From the NCBI RefSeq assembly GCF_002575655.3, contig NC_053037.3, forward strand, positions 567,402,880 to 567,466,879: a DNA stretch of 64,000 nt, read 5' to 3'. Below the pieces are notes generated by a model that was given only the letters and a program-made list of their open reading frames with translations, was not told where the DNA came from and ran no database searches. The stretch comes from Aegilops tauschii subsp. strangulata. Its lineage: Eukaryota; Streptophyta; Magnoliopsida; Poales; Poaceae. A program made the position numbers and the translations under genes. Below are positions 22,390-34,115 of the stretch, piece after piece (the stretch's first letter is position 1; each line of letters opens with the position of its first letter).

Positions 22390-24667
22390 AGGTTCAACAC
22401 TAATCCCGAAAGTATAGGGAGTGTGCGATGATGATCATATCAATCTTGAAACTACTTCCAACACACATCGTCACTTCACCCTTAACTAGTCTCTGTTCAT
22501 TCTGCAACTCCCGTTTCGAGTTATAATCTTAGCAACTGAACTAGTATCAAATACTGAGGGTTTGCTATAAACACTAGTAAAGTACACATCAATAACATGT
22601 ATATCAAATATACCTTTGTTCACTATGCCATCCTTCTTATCCGCCAAGTATCTAGGGCAGTTCCACTTCTAGTGACCAGTCCCTTTGTAGTAGAAGCACT
22701 TAGTCTCAGGCTTAGGTCCAGACTTGGGCTTCTTCACTTGAGCAGCAACTCGCTTGCCGTTCTTCTTGAAGTTCCCCTTCTTCCCTTTGCCCTTTTCTTG
22801 AAACTAGTGGTCTTGTCAACCATCAACACTTGATGTTTTTCTTGATTTCTACCTTCGTCGATTTCAGCATCACGAAGAGCTTGGGAATCGTTTCCGTTAT
22901 CCCTTGCATATTATAGTTCATCACGAAGTTCTAGTAACTTGGTGATAGTGACTAGAGAACTCTGCCAATCACTATCTTATCTGGAAGATTAACTCCCACT
23001 TGATTCAAGTGATTGTAGTACTCAGACATTCTGAGCACATGCTCACTAGCTGAGCAATTCTCCTCCATCTTGTAGGCAAAGTACTGTCAGAAGTCTCATA
23101 CCTCTCGACACGGGCATGAGTATGAAATACTAATTTCAACTCTTGGAACATCTCATATGCTCCGTGGCGTTTCAAAAAATGTCTTTGAAGCCCCGATTAT
23201 AAGCCGTAAAGCATGGTGCACTAAACTATCAAGTAGTCATCATATCGAGCTTGCCAAACGTTCATAACGTCTGCAGTTGCTCCTGCAATCGGTCTGTCAC
23301 CTAGTGGTGCATCAAGGACTTAATTCTTCTGTGCAGCAATGAGGATAATCCTCAGATCACGGATCCAATCCGTATCATTGTTACTAACATCTTTCAACTT
23401 AGTTTTCTCTAGGAACATATCAAAAATAAAACAGGGGAGCTAAACGTGAGCAATTGATCTACAACATAGATATGCTAATACTACCAGGACTAAGTTCATG
23501 ATAAATTAAAGTTCAATTAATCATATTACTTAAGAACTCGCACTTAGATAGACATCCCTCTAATCATCTAAGTGATCACGTGATCCAAATCAACTAAACC
23601 ATGTTCGATCATCACGTAAGATGGAGTAGTTTTCAATGGTGAACATCACTATGTTGATCATATCTTCTATATGATTCACGCTCGACCTTTCGGTCTCCAG
23701 TGTTCCGAGGCCATATCTGCATATGCTAGGCTCGTCAAGTTTAACCCGAGTATTCTGCGTGTGCAAAACTAGCTTGTACCCGTTGTAGATGAACGTAGAG
23801 CTTATCACACCCGATCATCACGTGGTGTCTCGGCACGACGAACTTTGGCAACGGTGCATACTCAGGGAGAACACTTTTATCTTGAAATTTAGTGAGAGAT
23901 CATCTTATAATGCTACCGTCAATCAAAGCAAAATAAGATGCATAAAAGATAAACATCACATGCAATCAATATAAGTGATATGATATGGCCATCATCATCT
24001 TGTGCTTGTGATCTCCATCTCCGAAGCACCGTCATGATCACCATCGTCACCGGCGCGACACCTTGATCTCCATCGTAGCATCGTTGTCGTCTCGCCAACT
24101 ATTGCTTCTACGACTATCGCTACGGCTTAGTGATAAAGTAAAGCAATTACAGGGCGATTGCATTGCATACAATAAAGCGACAACCATATGGCTCCTGCCA
24201 GTTGCCGATAACTCGGTTACAAAACATGATCATCTCATACAATAAAATATAGCATCATGCCTTGACCATATCACATCACAACATGCCCTGCAAAAACAAG
24301 TTAGACGTCCTCTACTTTGTTGTTGCAAGTTTTACGTGGCTGCTACGGGCTGAGCAAGAACCGTTCTTACCTACGCATCAAAACCACAACGATAGTTCGT
24401 CAAGTTAGTGCTGTTTTAACCTTCTCAAGGACCGGGCGTAGCCACACTCGGTTCAACTAAAGTTGGAGAAACTGACACCCGCTAGTCACCTGTGTGCAAA
24501 GCACGGCGGTAAAACCAGTCTCGCGTAAGCGTACGCGTAATGTCGGTCCGGGCCGCTTCATCCAACAATACCGCCGAACCAAAGTATGACATGCTGATAA
24601 GCAGTATGACTTGTATCGCCCATAACTCACTTGTGTTCTACTCGTGCATATAACATCTACGCATAAA
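22390..24667 (-). pseudogene. Angela-1 gag remnant and leader
   Basis: Near 22800-22650 a gag zinc knuckle is still readable on the minus strand (CFYYKGTGH, stop, KWNCPRYLADKK). One knuckle Cys is changed to Tyr and a TAG interrupts it. Upstream gag (22830-23450) is in pieces, and the 23450-24667 stretch is non-coding leader. Few of the usual gag sequences are open. Confidence 0.65.
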
Positions 24668-24683
24668 CCTGGCTCGGATGCCA
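24668..24683 (-). other. Primer binding site of Angela-1
   Basis: On the minus strand TGGCATCCGAGCCAGG follows the LTR end after one base. It is one or two changes away from the standard TGGTATCAGAGCC site complementary to initiator tRNA-Met. Confidence 0.75.
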
Positions 24684-24684
24684 C

Positions 24685-26429
24685 TGTTGGGGAACGTAGT
24701 AATTTCAAAATTTTCCTACGCACACGCAAGATCATGTTGATGCATAGCAATGAGAGGGGAGAGTGTTGTCCACGTACCCTCCTAGACCAAAAGCGGAAGC
24801 GTTAGCACAACGCGGTTGATGTAGTCGTACGTCTTCACGATCCGACCGATCCAAGTACCGAACGTACGACACCTCCGAGTTCATCACACATTCAGCTCGA
24901 TGACGTCCCGCGAACTCCGATCCAGCAGAGCTTCACGGGAGAGTTCCGTCAGCACGACGGCGTGATGATGTTGCTAGCGACGTAGGGCTTCGCCTAAGCA
25001 CCACTACGATAGGATCGAGGTGGAATATGGTGGAGGGGGGCACCACACACGGGTAAGAGATCGAGAGATCAATTGTTGTGTCTCCAAGGGGTGCCCCCTC
25101 CCCGTATATAAAGGAGTAGAGGAGGGGGAGGGCCGGCCCTCTCTATGGCGCGCCCTAGGGGAGTCCTACTCCCACCGGGAGTAGGATTCCCCCTTTCCTA
25201 GTAGAACTAGGAGCCCTTCCAAGTAGTAGGAGTAGGAGAGAAGGAAAGGGAAAAGAGAAGAGAAGGAAGGAGGGGGCGCCGGCCCTCCCCGTAGTCTAAT
25301 TCGGACTAAGCCTTTGGGGGGGGGGGGCGCAGCCTCCCCTCTCTCTTTCCCCTAAAGCCCAATAAGGCCCATATACACCCCGGCGAATTCCCGTAACTCT
25401 CCGGTACTCCGAAAAATATCCAAATCACTCGGAACCTTTCCGATGTCCGAATATAGTCGTCCAATATATCGATCTTTACGCCTCGACCATTTCGAGACTC
25501 CTCGTCATGTCCCCGATCTCATCCGGGACTCCGAACTGCCCTCGGCACATCAAAACACATAAACTCATAATACCGATCGTCACCGAACTTTAAGCGTGCG
25601 GACCCTACGTGTTCGAGAACTATGTAGACATGACCGAGACACGTCTCCGGTCAGTAACCAATAGCGGGACCTGGATGCTCATATTGGCTCCCACATATTC
25701 TATGAAGATCTTTATCGGTCAAACCGCATAACAACATACGTTGTTCCCTTTGTCATCGGTATGTTACTTGCCCGAGATTCGATCGTCGGTATCTCAATAC
25801 CTAGTTGAATCTCGTTATCGACAAGTCTCTTTACTCGTTCCGTAATACATCATCCCGCAACTAACTCATTAGTCACATTGCTTGCAAGGCTTATAATGAT
25901 GTGCATTACCGAGAGGGCCCAGAGATACCTCTCCGACAATCGGAGTGACAAATCCTAATCTCGAAATACGCCAACTCAACAAGTACCTTCGGAGACACCT
26001 GTAGAGTACCTTTATAATCACCCAGTTACGTTGTGACGTTTGGTAGCACACAAAGTGTTCCTCCGGTAAACGGGAGTTGCGTAATCTCATAGTCATAGGA
26101 ACATGTATAAGTCATGAAGAAAGCAATAGCAACATACTAAACGATCAAATGCTAAGCTAACGGAATGGGTCAAGTCAATCACATCATTCTCCTAATGATG
26201 TGATCCCGTTAATCAAATGACAACTCATGTCCATGGTTAGGAAACTTAACCATCTTTGATAAACGAGCTAGTCAAGTAGAGGCATACTAGTGACACTATG
26301 TTTGTCTATGTATTCACACATGTATTATGTTTCCGGTTAATACAATTCTAGCATGAATAATAAACATTTATCATGATATAAGGAAATAAATAATAACTTT
26401 ATTATTGCCTCTAGGGCATATTTCCTTCA
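24685..26429 (-). repeat. Angela LTR, middle (shared) copy
   Basis: 1745 bp. It is the 5' LTR of the left body and also abuts the 3' end of the right body, so it is shared by both units. Confidence 0.92.
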
Positions 26430-29240
26430 GTCTCCCACTTGCACTAGAGTCAATAATCTAGTTCACATCGCCATGTGATTTAACATGAATAGTTCACATC
26501 TCCATGTGATTAACACCCATGGTTCACATCGTCATGTGACCATCACCCAAAGGGTTTACTAGAGTCAGTAATCTAGTTCACATCGCTATGTGATTAACAC
26601 CCAAAGAGTACTAAGGTGTGATCATGTTTTGCTTGTGAGATAAGTTTAGTCAACGGGTCTGTCACATTCAGATCCGTAAGTATTTTGCAAATTTCTATGT
26701 CTACAATGCTCTGCATGGAGCTACTCTAGCTAATTGCTCCCACTTTCAATATGTATCTAGACCGAGACTTAGAGTCATCTAGATTAGTGTCAAAACTTGC
26801 ATCGACGTAACCTTTTACGACGAGCCTTTTGTCACTTCCATAATCGAGAAACATATCCTTATTCCAGTAAGGATAATTTTGACCGCTGTCCAGTGATCTA
26901 CTCCTAGATCACTATTGTACTCCCTTGCCAAAATCAGTGTAGGGTATACAATAGATCTGGTACACAGCATGGCATACTTTATAGAACCTATGGCCAAGGC
27001 ATAGGGAATGACTTTCATTCTCTTTCTATCTTTTGCCGTGGTCGGGCTTTGAGTCTTTACTCAATTTCACACCTTGTAACACAGGCAAGAACTCTTTTCT
27101 TTGACTGTTCTATTTTGAACTACTTCAAAATCTTGTTAAGGTATGTACTCATTGTAAAACTTATCAAACGTCTTCATCTATCGTTATAGATCTTGATGCT
27201 CAATATGTAAGCAGCTTCACCGAGGTCTATCTTTGAAAAACTCCTTTCAAACACTCCTTTATGCTTTGCAGAATAATTCTACATTATTTCCGATCAACAA
27301 TATGTCATTCACATATACTTATCAGAAATGCTGTAGTGCTCCCACTCACTTTCTTGTAAATACAGGCTTCACCGCAAGTCTGTATACAACTATATACTTT
27401 GATCAACTTATCAAAGCGTATATTCCAACTCCGAGATGCTTGCACCAGTCCATTGATGGATCACTGGAGCTTGCATATTTTGTTAGCACTTTTAGGATTG
27501 ACAAAACCTTCTGGTTGTATCATATACAACTCTTCTTTAATAAATCCATCCAGGAATGCAGTTTTGTTTATCCCTTTGCCAGATTTCATAAAATGCGGCA
27601 ATTGCTAACATGATTCGGACAGACTTAAGCATAGATACGAGTGAGAAACTCTCATCGTAGTCAACATCTTGAACTTGTCGAAAACCTTTTTGCGACAATT
27701 CTAGCTTTGTAGATAGTGATACTACTATCAGCGTCCGTCTTCCTCTTGACAATCCATTTATTCTCAATTGCTTGCCGATCATCGGGCAAGTCAACCAAAG
27801 TCCACACTTTGTTCTCATACATGGATCTCATCTCAGATTTCATGGCCTCAAGCCATTTTGCGGAATCTGGGCTCACCATCGCTTCTTCATAGTTCGTAGG
27901 TTCGTCATGGTCTAGTAGCATAACCTCCAGAACAGGATTACCGTACCACTCTGGTGCGGATCTTACTCTGGTTTACCTACTACGAGTGTATGTTTCAGAC
28001 TTCTGTTTCATTAAGTAGATATACCCATATCTGCTCAAATCATCTGTGAAGGTCAGAAATTAATGATACCTGCTACGAGCCTCAATATTCATCGGACCAC
28101 ATACATCTGTATGTATGACTTCCAACAAATCTGTTGCTCTCTCCATAGTTTCGGAGAACGGCGTTTTAGTCATCTTGCCCATGAGGCATGGTTCACAAGC
28201 ATCAAGTGATTCCAAAATCCCATCAGTATGGAGTTTCTTCATGCGCTTTACACCAATATGACCTAAACGGCAGTGCCACAAATGAGTCGCACTATCATTA
28301 TTAACTTTGCATCTTTTGGCTTCATTATTATGAATATGTGTATCACTACGATCGAGATCCAACAAACCATTTTATTGGGTGTATGACCATAGAAGGTTTT
28401 ATTCATGTAAACAGAACAACAATTATTCTCTAACTTAAATGAATAACCGCATTGCAATAAACATGATCAAATCATATTCATGCTCAACGCAAACACCAAA
28501 TAACACTTATTTAGGTTCAACACTAATCCCGAAAGTATAGGGAGTGTGCGATGATGATCATATCAATCTTGGAACTACTTCCAACACACATCGTCACTTC
28601 ACCCTTAACTAGTCTCTGTTCATTCTGCAACTCCCGTTTCGAGTTATAATCTTAGCAACTGAACTAGTATCAAATACTGAGGGTTTGCTATAAACACTAG
28701 TAAAGTACACATCAATAACATGTATATCAAATATACCTTTGTTCACTATGCCATCCTTCTTATCCGCCAAGTATCTAGGGCAGTTCCACTTCTAGTGACC
28801 AGTCCCTTTGTAGTAGAAGCACTTAGTCTCAGGCTTAGGTCCAGACTTGGGCTTCTTCACTTGAGCAGCAACTCGCTTGCCGTTCTTCTTGAAGTTCCCC
28901 TTCTTCCCTTTGCCCTTTTCTTGAAACTAGTGGTCTTGTCAACCATCAACACTTGATGTTTTTCTTGATTTCTACCTTCGTCGATTTCAGCATCACGAAG
29001 AGCTTGGGAATCGTTTCCGTTATCCCTTGCATATTATAGTTCATCACGAAGTTCTAGTAACTTGGTGATAGTGACTAGAGAACTCTGCCAATCACTATCT
29101 TATCTGGAAGATTAACTCCCACTTGATTCAAGTGATTGTAGTACTCAGACATTCCGAGCACATGCTCACTAGCTGAGCAATTCTCCTCCATCTTGTAGGC
29201 AAAGTACTGTCAGAAGTCTCATACCTCTCGACACGGGCTA
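26430..29240 (-). pseudogene. Angela-2 pol and gag remnants with internal deletion
   Basis: Collinear with the left body but shorter. RT is at 27921-27537 (MLLDHDEPTNYEEAM, WTLVDLPDDRQAIENKW) and integrase start at 28365-28060 (HLWHCRLGHIGVKRM, IHTDVCGPMNIEA). About 0.7 kb between them is deleted relative to Angela-1 (join near 27975, matching a jump from about 21130 to 21850). The gag segment 28490-29220 is almost identical to 22370-23110, including the same broken zinc knuckle. Not functional. Confidence 0.8.
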
Positions 29241-29400
29241 TAAACACTAGTTGGATCTCGATCGTAGTGATACACATATTCATTGGGTGTATCACTAGCT
29301 GAGCAATTCTCCTCCATCATCATCTTGTACTTGTGATCTCCATCTCCGAAGCACCGTGCTTGTGATCTCCATCTCCGAAGCACCGTCATGATCACCATCG
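29238..29400. other. Scrambled junction in Angela-2 leader
   Basis: Three short pieces from elsewhere in the element are joined here. First is CTATAAACACTAGT (as at 28690). Second is an inverted piece, GGATCTCGATCGTAGTGATA, which is the reverse of sequence at about 28335-28365. Third is ATCACTAGCTGAGCAATTCT (as at 29168). A 30-bp direct duplication (GTGATCTCCATCTCCGAAGC) follows at 29333-29390. Confidence 0.8.
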
Positions 29401-30028
29401 TCACCGGCGCGACACCTTGATCTCCATCGTAGCATCGTTGTCGTCTCGCCAACTATTGCTTCTACGACTATCGCTACCGCTTAGTGATAAAGTAAAACAA
29501 TTACATGGCGATTGCATTGCATACAATAAAGCGACAACCATATGGCTCCTGCCAGTTGCCGATAACTCGGTTACAAAACATGATCATCTCATACAATAAA
29601 ATTCAGCATCATGTCTTGACCATATCACATCACAACATGCCCTGCAAAAACAAGTTAGACGTCCTCTACTTTGTTGTTGCAAGATTTACGTGGCTGCTAC
29701 GGGCTTAGCAAGAACCGTTCTTACCTACGCATCAAAACCATAACGATAGTTTGTCAAGTTGGTGCTGTTTTAACCTTCGCAAGGACCGGGCGTAGCCACA
29801 CTCGGTTCAACTAAAGTGAGAGAGATAGACACCGGCCAGTCACCTTTAAGCAACGAGTGCTCGCAACGGTGAAACCTGTCTCGCGTAAGCGTACGCATAA
29901 TGTCGGTCCGGGCCACTTCATCTCACAATACCGCCAAACCAAAGTATGACATCCTGGTAAGCAGTATGACTTATATTGCCCACAACTCACTTGTGTTCTA
30001 CTCGTGCATATAACATCAACGCATAAAA

Positions 30029-30044
30029 CCAGGCTCGGATGCCA
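30029..30044 (-). other. Primer binding site of Angela-2
   Basis: TGGCATCCGAGCCTGG on the minus strand, directly after the LTR. Same site as in Angela-1. Confidence 0.72.
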
Positions 30045-30045
30045 C

Positions 30046-31760
30046 TGTTGGGGAACGTAGTAATTTCAAAAAATTTCTACGCACACGCAAGATCATGGTG
30101 ATGCATAGCAACGAGAGGGGAGAGTGTTGTCCACGTACCCTCGTAGACCGAAAGCGAAAGCGTTAACACAACGCAGTTGATGTAGTCGCACGTCTTCACG
30201 ATCCGACCGATCAAGTACCGAACGCACGGCACCTCCGAGTTCAGCACACGTTCAGCTCGATGACGTCCCTCGAACTCCGATCCAGCCGAGTGTTGAGGGA
30301 GAGTTTCGTCAGCACGACGACGTGGTGACAATGTTGATGTTCTACCGACGCAGGGCTTCGCCTAAGCACCGCTACGATATTATCGAGGTGTAATATGGTG
30401 GAGGGGGGCACCGCACACGGCTAAGAGATCAATGATCAATTGTTGTGTCTATGGGGTGCCCCCTGCCCCCGTATATAAAGGAGCAAGGGGGGAGGCGGCC
30501 GGCCTAGGAGGAGGGCGCGCCAAGGGGGGAGTCCTACTCCCACCGGGAGTAGGACTCCTCCTTTCCTTGTTGGAGTAGGAAAAGGGAAGGGAGAAGGAGA
30601 AAGAAGGAAGGGGGCGCCCCCCTCCCTAGTCCAATTCGGACTAGTCCATGGGGAGGGGTGCGGCCACCCTTTGGGGCCTTTTTCTCCTTTCCCGTATGGC
30701 CCATTAAGGCCCAATACGAATTCCCGTAAGTCTCCGGTACTCCGAAAAATACCCGAATCACTCGGAACCTTTCCGAAGTCCGAATATAGTCGTCCAATAT
30801 ATCGATCTTTACGTCTCGGCCATTTCGAGACTCCTCGTCATGTCCCCGATCTCATCCGGGACTCCGAACTCTTTCGGTACATCAAAATACATAAACTCAT
30901 AATATAACCGTCATCGTAACGTTAAGCGTGCGGACCCTACGGGTTCGAGAACTATGTAGACATGACCGAGACACCTCTCCGGTCAATAACCAATAGCGGA
31001 ACCTGGATGCTCATATTGGTTCCCACATATTCTACGAAGATCTTTATCGGTCAGACCGCATAACAACATACGTTGTTCCCTTTGTCATCGGTATGTTACT
31101 TGCCCGAGATTCGATCGTCGGTATCTCAGTACCTAGTTCAATCTCGTTACCGGAAAGTCTCTTTACTCGTTCCGTAATACATCATCCCACAACTAACTCT
31201 TTAGTTGCAATGCTTGCAAGGCTTAAGTGATGTGCATTACCGAGAGGGCCCAGAGATACCTCTCCGACAATCGGAGTGACAAATCCTAATCTTGAAATAC
31301 GCCAACCCAACAAGTACCTTCGGAGACACCTGTAGAGCACCTTTATAATCACCCAGTTATGTTGTGACGTTTGGTAGCACACAAAGTGTTCCTCCGGTAA
31401 ACGGGAGTTGCATAATCTCATAGTCATAGGAACATGTATAAGTCATGAAGAAAGCAATAGCAACATACTAAACGATCGAGTACTAAGCTAACGGAATGGG
31501 TCAAGTCAATCACATCATTCTCTTAATGATGTGATCCTGTTAATCAAATGACAACTCATGTCTATGGCTAGGAAACATAACCATCTTTAATCAACGAGCT
31601 AGTCAAGTAGAGGCATACTAGTGACACTCTGCTTGTCTATGTATTCACACATGTATCAAGTTTCCGGTTGATACAGTTCTAGCATGAATAATAAACATTT
31701 ATCATGATATAAGGAAATAAATAATAACTTTATTATTGCCTCTAGGGCATATTTCCTTCA
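30046..31760 (-). repeat. Angela LTR, right copy
   Basis: 1715 bp. It is the 5' LTR of the right body, and Harbinger sequence resumes at 31761. It differs from the other two most around 30440-30700, with several indels in the GC-rich leader. Confidence 0.92.
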
Positions 31761-32175
31761 CGAGGGTGGGAAGCTTTCGTTTCCCGGTGTCAAGACGACG
31801 GTGGCGGGCGACGTGGGAGGTGGCGGTGTTGCAGAGGGGATGTTGCGGCGCCGGCAGCTGGCAAAGTCATCGGAAAAAATGGGCAGCGGCGTCGGCGACG
31901 AAGGAGGCGGGCGAGGGTTTGCTGTTGGATTGAGGATGGCCAATGTGCCACCGACCAGTGGGCCAGGGGGGAGGAGTAGGCGGGCGCGCGCGCGTCCGTC
32001 TCATGTCCGCGCCGACGCAAATCTGGCTCAAAAATGGGCCGGGAATAGGTCGGCAAGCGGACGAAAAACGGACGCGCGTCCGTTTGGGTCGGCGCGTTGG
32101 GCCGACTTTTCTGTCCGCGCCGCCCCAAACGGACGCCCGCGGACGAAATGAGTCACCCCGTTGGAGTTGCTCTTA

Positions 32176-34115
32176 CATCTCTAAGAGAAACCGATTTTGC
32201 AGCAGTGAACAATAAGACACTCCTCCAAACACCACAAGTTGCAAGCAGTGGAAACACACAAGACTTGCAACACAAGTAGGTACAAGATTAGATAATATAG
32301 CTATTCAACATACAAAAGAAGACACTTCCCCAAATGCCACAAGTAGGGCAAGCAGTGGGACCACACAAGACAAACACACAAACAAACCCCTACAGGCGAG
32401 AAAGGTCTTCTAAACGATGAACCAATTGGTCGCTAACAGAGTAATAACACTTGCATAATATCCTGATAAATCCACAACCAGTTACCAGTTAAAGTGAACA
32501 CAGTTAGAACTGCTACTAATTAAGGTAATGCTGCCCTGATAAATCCCTACCTGCTACTGTTATTATAGGGGGATTACAGAACCCTACCTGCTCCACTTAC
32601 ATAGCATCCTGATAAATCCACAACCAGTTAAAGTAATGCAGACTAATAGAACTGCTACTAATTAAGGTAATGCAGTCCTGTGCTCTTCGCTGATGGCGCT
32701 CTTGTCACAAATCATCAAACGCTTTCCTCATATCCTTGCTTGTTGTTCATGTGGCATTCCTGTTTCAGAGAAAACAAGGGAACGGTCAAGATGGGGGTAA
32801 TTAAGCATCAGGATATCAACTCTACTAACCAGACAAGTGGCTAGTCCAAGAATAGTTACAAAGATATGAATTTTGTCGAGCAATGCACTTTTATTTCCAA
32901 AAGGTACAGCTATAGAAGTTAAATGCTTTCATACCCCAGCCACACATATTTCCATTTTAGGAATAAGTTGTGGCTAAACCTGGGTGCATTGCACTGCACC
33001 CATGATGAACAGTAAATTCGAACAGACTCTTCCATTTTATAGTTTGCATTCAAACAAAACAAAACTCTAATTATACATGGAGAAATGCCAACACAAACAT
33101 AAACTAGCCACCATAACCTTGAACAAGCAATATCATATAAAAGGGAAATTTTATCTGAATCACAAATAATAAATAAGCTCAAGAGCACCGCGCAAAATCA
33201 ACCAGCTGTATTCGAGAAAAAGAACATACGATCCACTAAGCAAAATTCGGGGGAAAACAAGTATTAGCAAGCTCATACATAGCTTGACGTTCAAAGTTGA
33301 GAAGTAGGGTGTAAAAAATTACACCATGATTATATTTAAGAAATGGGAAGCCAGCATTCCAGGCTTGATGGGCTTATGACTATTTCTGGGCAAGAAAATA
33401 TAGTAGTCAACTTGATAACAGATTAACAAGCCTGGGCATCTTACAGCTTTTAATCCTCTTATACATGATGTTCATACTTTTGTAGGTCAAATTGGCAATT
33501 TTGCACTGATAGTTCAGAAAATCGTGATAGAAGTACACAACATAATAAGATATCCATGCAGAAAACAACAAACAAGTCACTTGTCAACACCACTACGAAT
33601 TGTTATCATGAGTATAACGGGAAGACACAGTTCAGGAAGCACGATGTCTGGTGCCAACACAAGGCTAAACAAAAGCAAGTATTCCATGAAGTGGTCAGTT
33701 GTAGCCTGATACTTTAGCATATGTCTTGCAAATGGCGACCACTATCGACATATCAAGTTAATATTCCTTGGGCCTTCCAATATTCTTGTGTACACACGTG
33801 ATTTCAAATCATCATACAACAAGCATTCACTAGTTTCGCCTCTAGCATTTGATAAATGGCCCAAGAAATCAGTACGGATACCTTTATATGAGCTGGCCTT
33901 TCAACGGAGCTCATTTTAAAGTTTAAACCATCATACGACAAGCATTCTCTAATATAATGTAACTAGTAACCTGTAATTGTTAAAAATGCCTAACGATCAT
34001 TCACTAACAGTATCACATAACTAGTATTGTTAAAAAGGCCCAAGGAGTCAATCACATATGTAACTCCACACCACAGCTATACCAAACAGTGAGATGCATG
34101 ATGCACATGGAAAAA
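32176..34115. other. AT-rich DNA downstream of the F-box gene; possible 3' UTR exon
   Basis: No coding region. Direct repeats of 'ctgataaatcc' and 'aactgctactaattaagg' at 32460-32680 suggest small duplications. On the minus strand TTTCTCTGAAACAG at about 32770-32757 looks like a splice acceptor before a short exon-like stretch to about 32690. It could be an alternative last exon of the F-box gene. This is a guess from sequence only. Confidence 0.4.

Larger units (their letters stand above)
17878..31760 (-). mobile_element. Angela-type Copia array: three LTRs, two internal regions
   Basis: Structure on the minus strand: LTR 31760-30046, body 30045-26430, LTR 26429-24685, body 24684-19591, LTR 19590-17878. 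On the minus strand the LTRs begin TGAAGGAAATATGCCC and end CGTTCCCCAACA, as in Angela. Each body begins with a tRNA-Met-type primer binding site, and the outgoing polypurine tract is AAGTGGGAGAC. The DNA just outside the two outer LTRs is GTCTT and CGAGG, not a target duplication. The array is therefore not one simple insertion. Confidence 0.9.
17149..32172 (-). mobile_element. PIF/Harbinger DNA transposon, gutted by Angela insertions
   Basis: The ends are GAGCAACTCCAATGCG (left) and CGTTGGAGTTGCTC (right), inverted repeats. They are flanked by TTA at 17146-17148 and 32173-32175, the standard PIF/Harbinger target duplication. Subterminal DNA on both sides is rich in GACCCAAA.GGACG-type motifs. 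The only recognisable coding part is the transposase C-terminus at the left. Everything between 17877 and 31761 is Angela retrotransposon, and the rest of the transposase is missing. The remaining Harbinger DNA is about 1.1 kb. Confidence 0.9.

Noticed and set aside
22597..28956. Two identical 78-codon plus-strand frames (22597-22833 and 28720-28956)
   Set aside because: They are the antisense shadow of the Angela gag zinc-knuckle segment, duplicated with it; not a conserved gene.
17873..31765. Target duplication for the Angela array as a single insertion
   Set aside because: GTCTT and CGAGG do not match, so it was not called.
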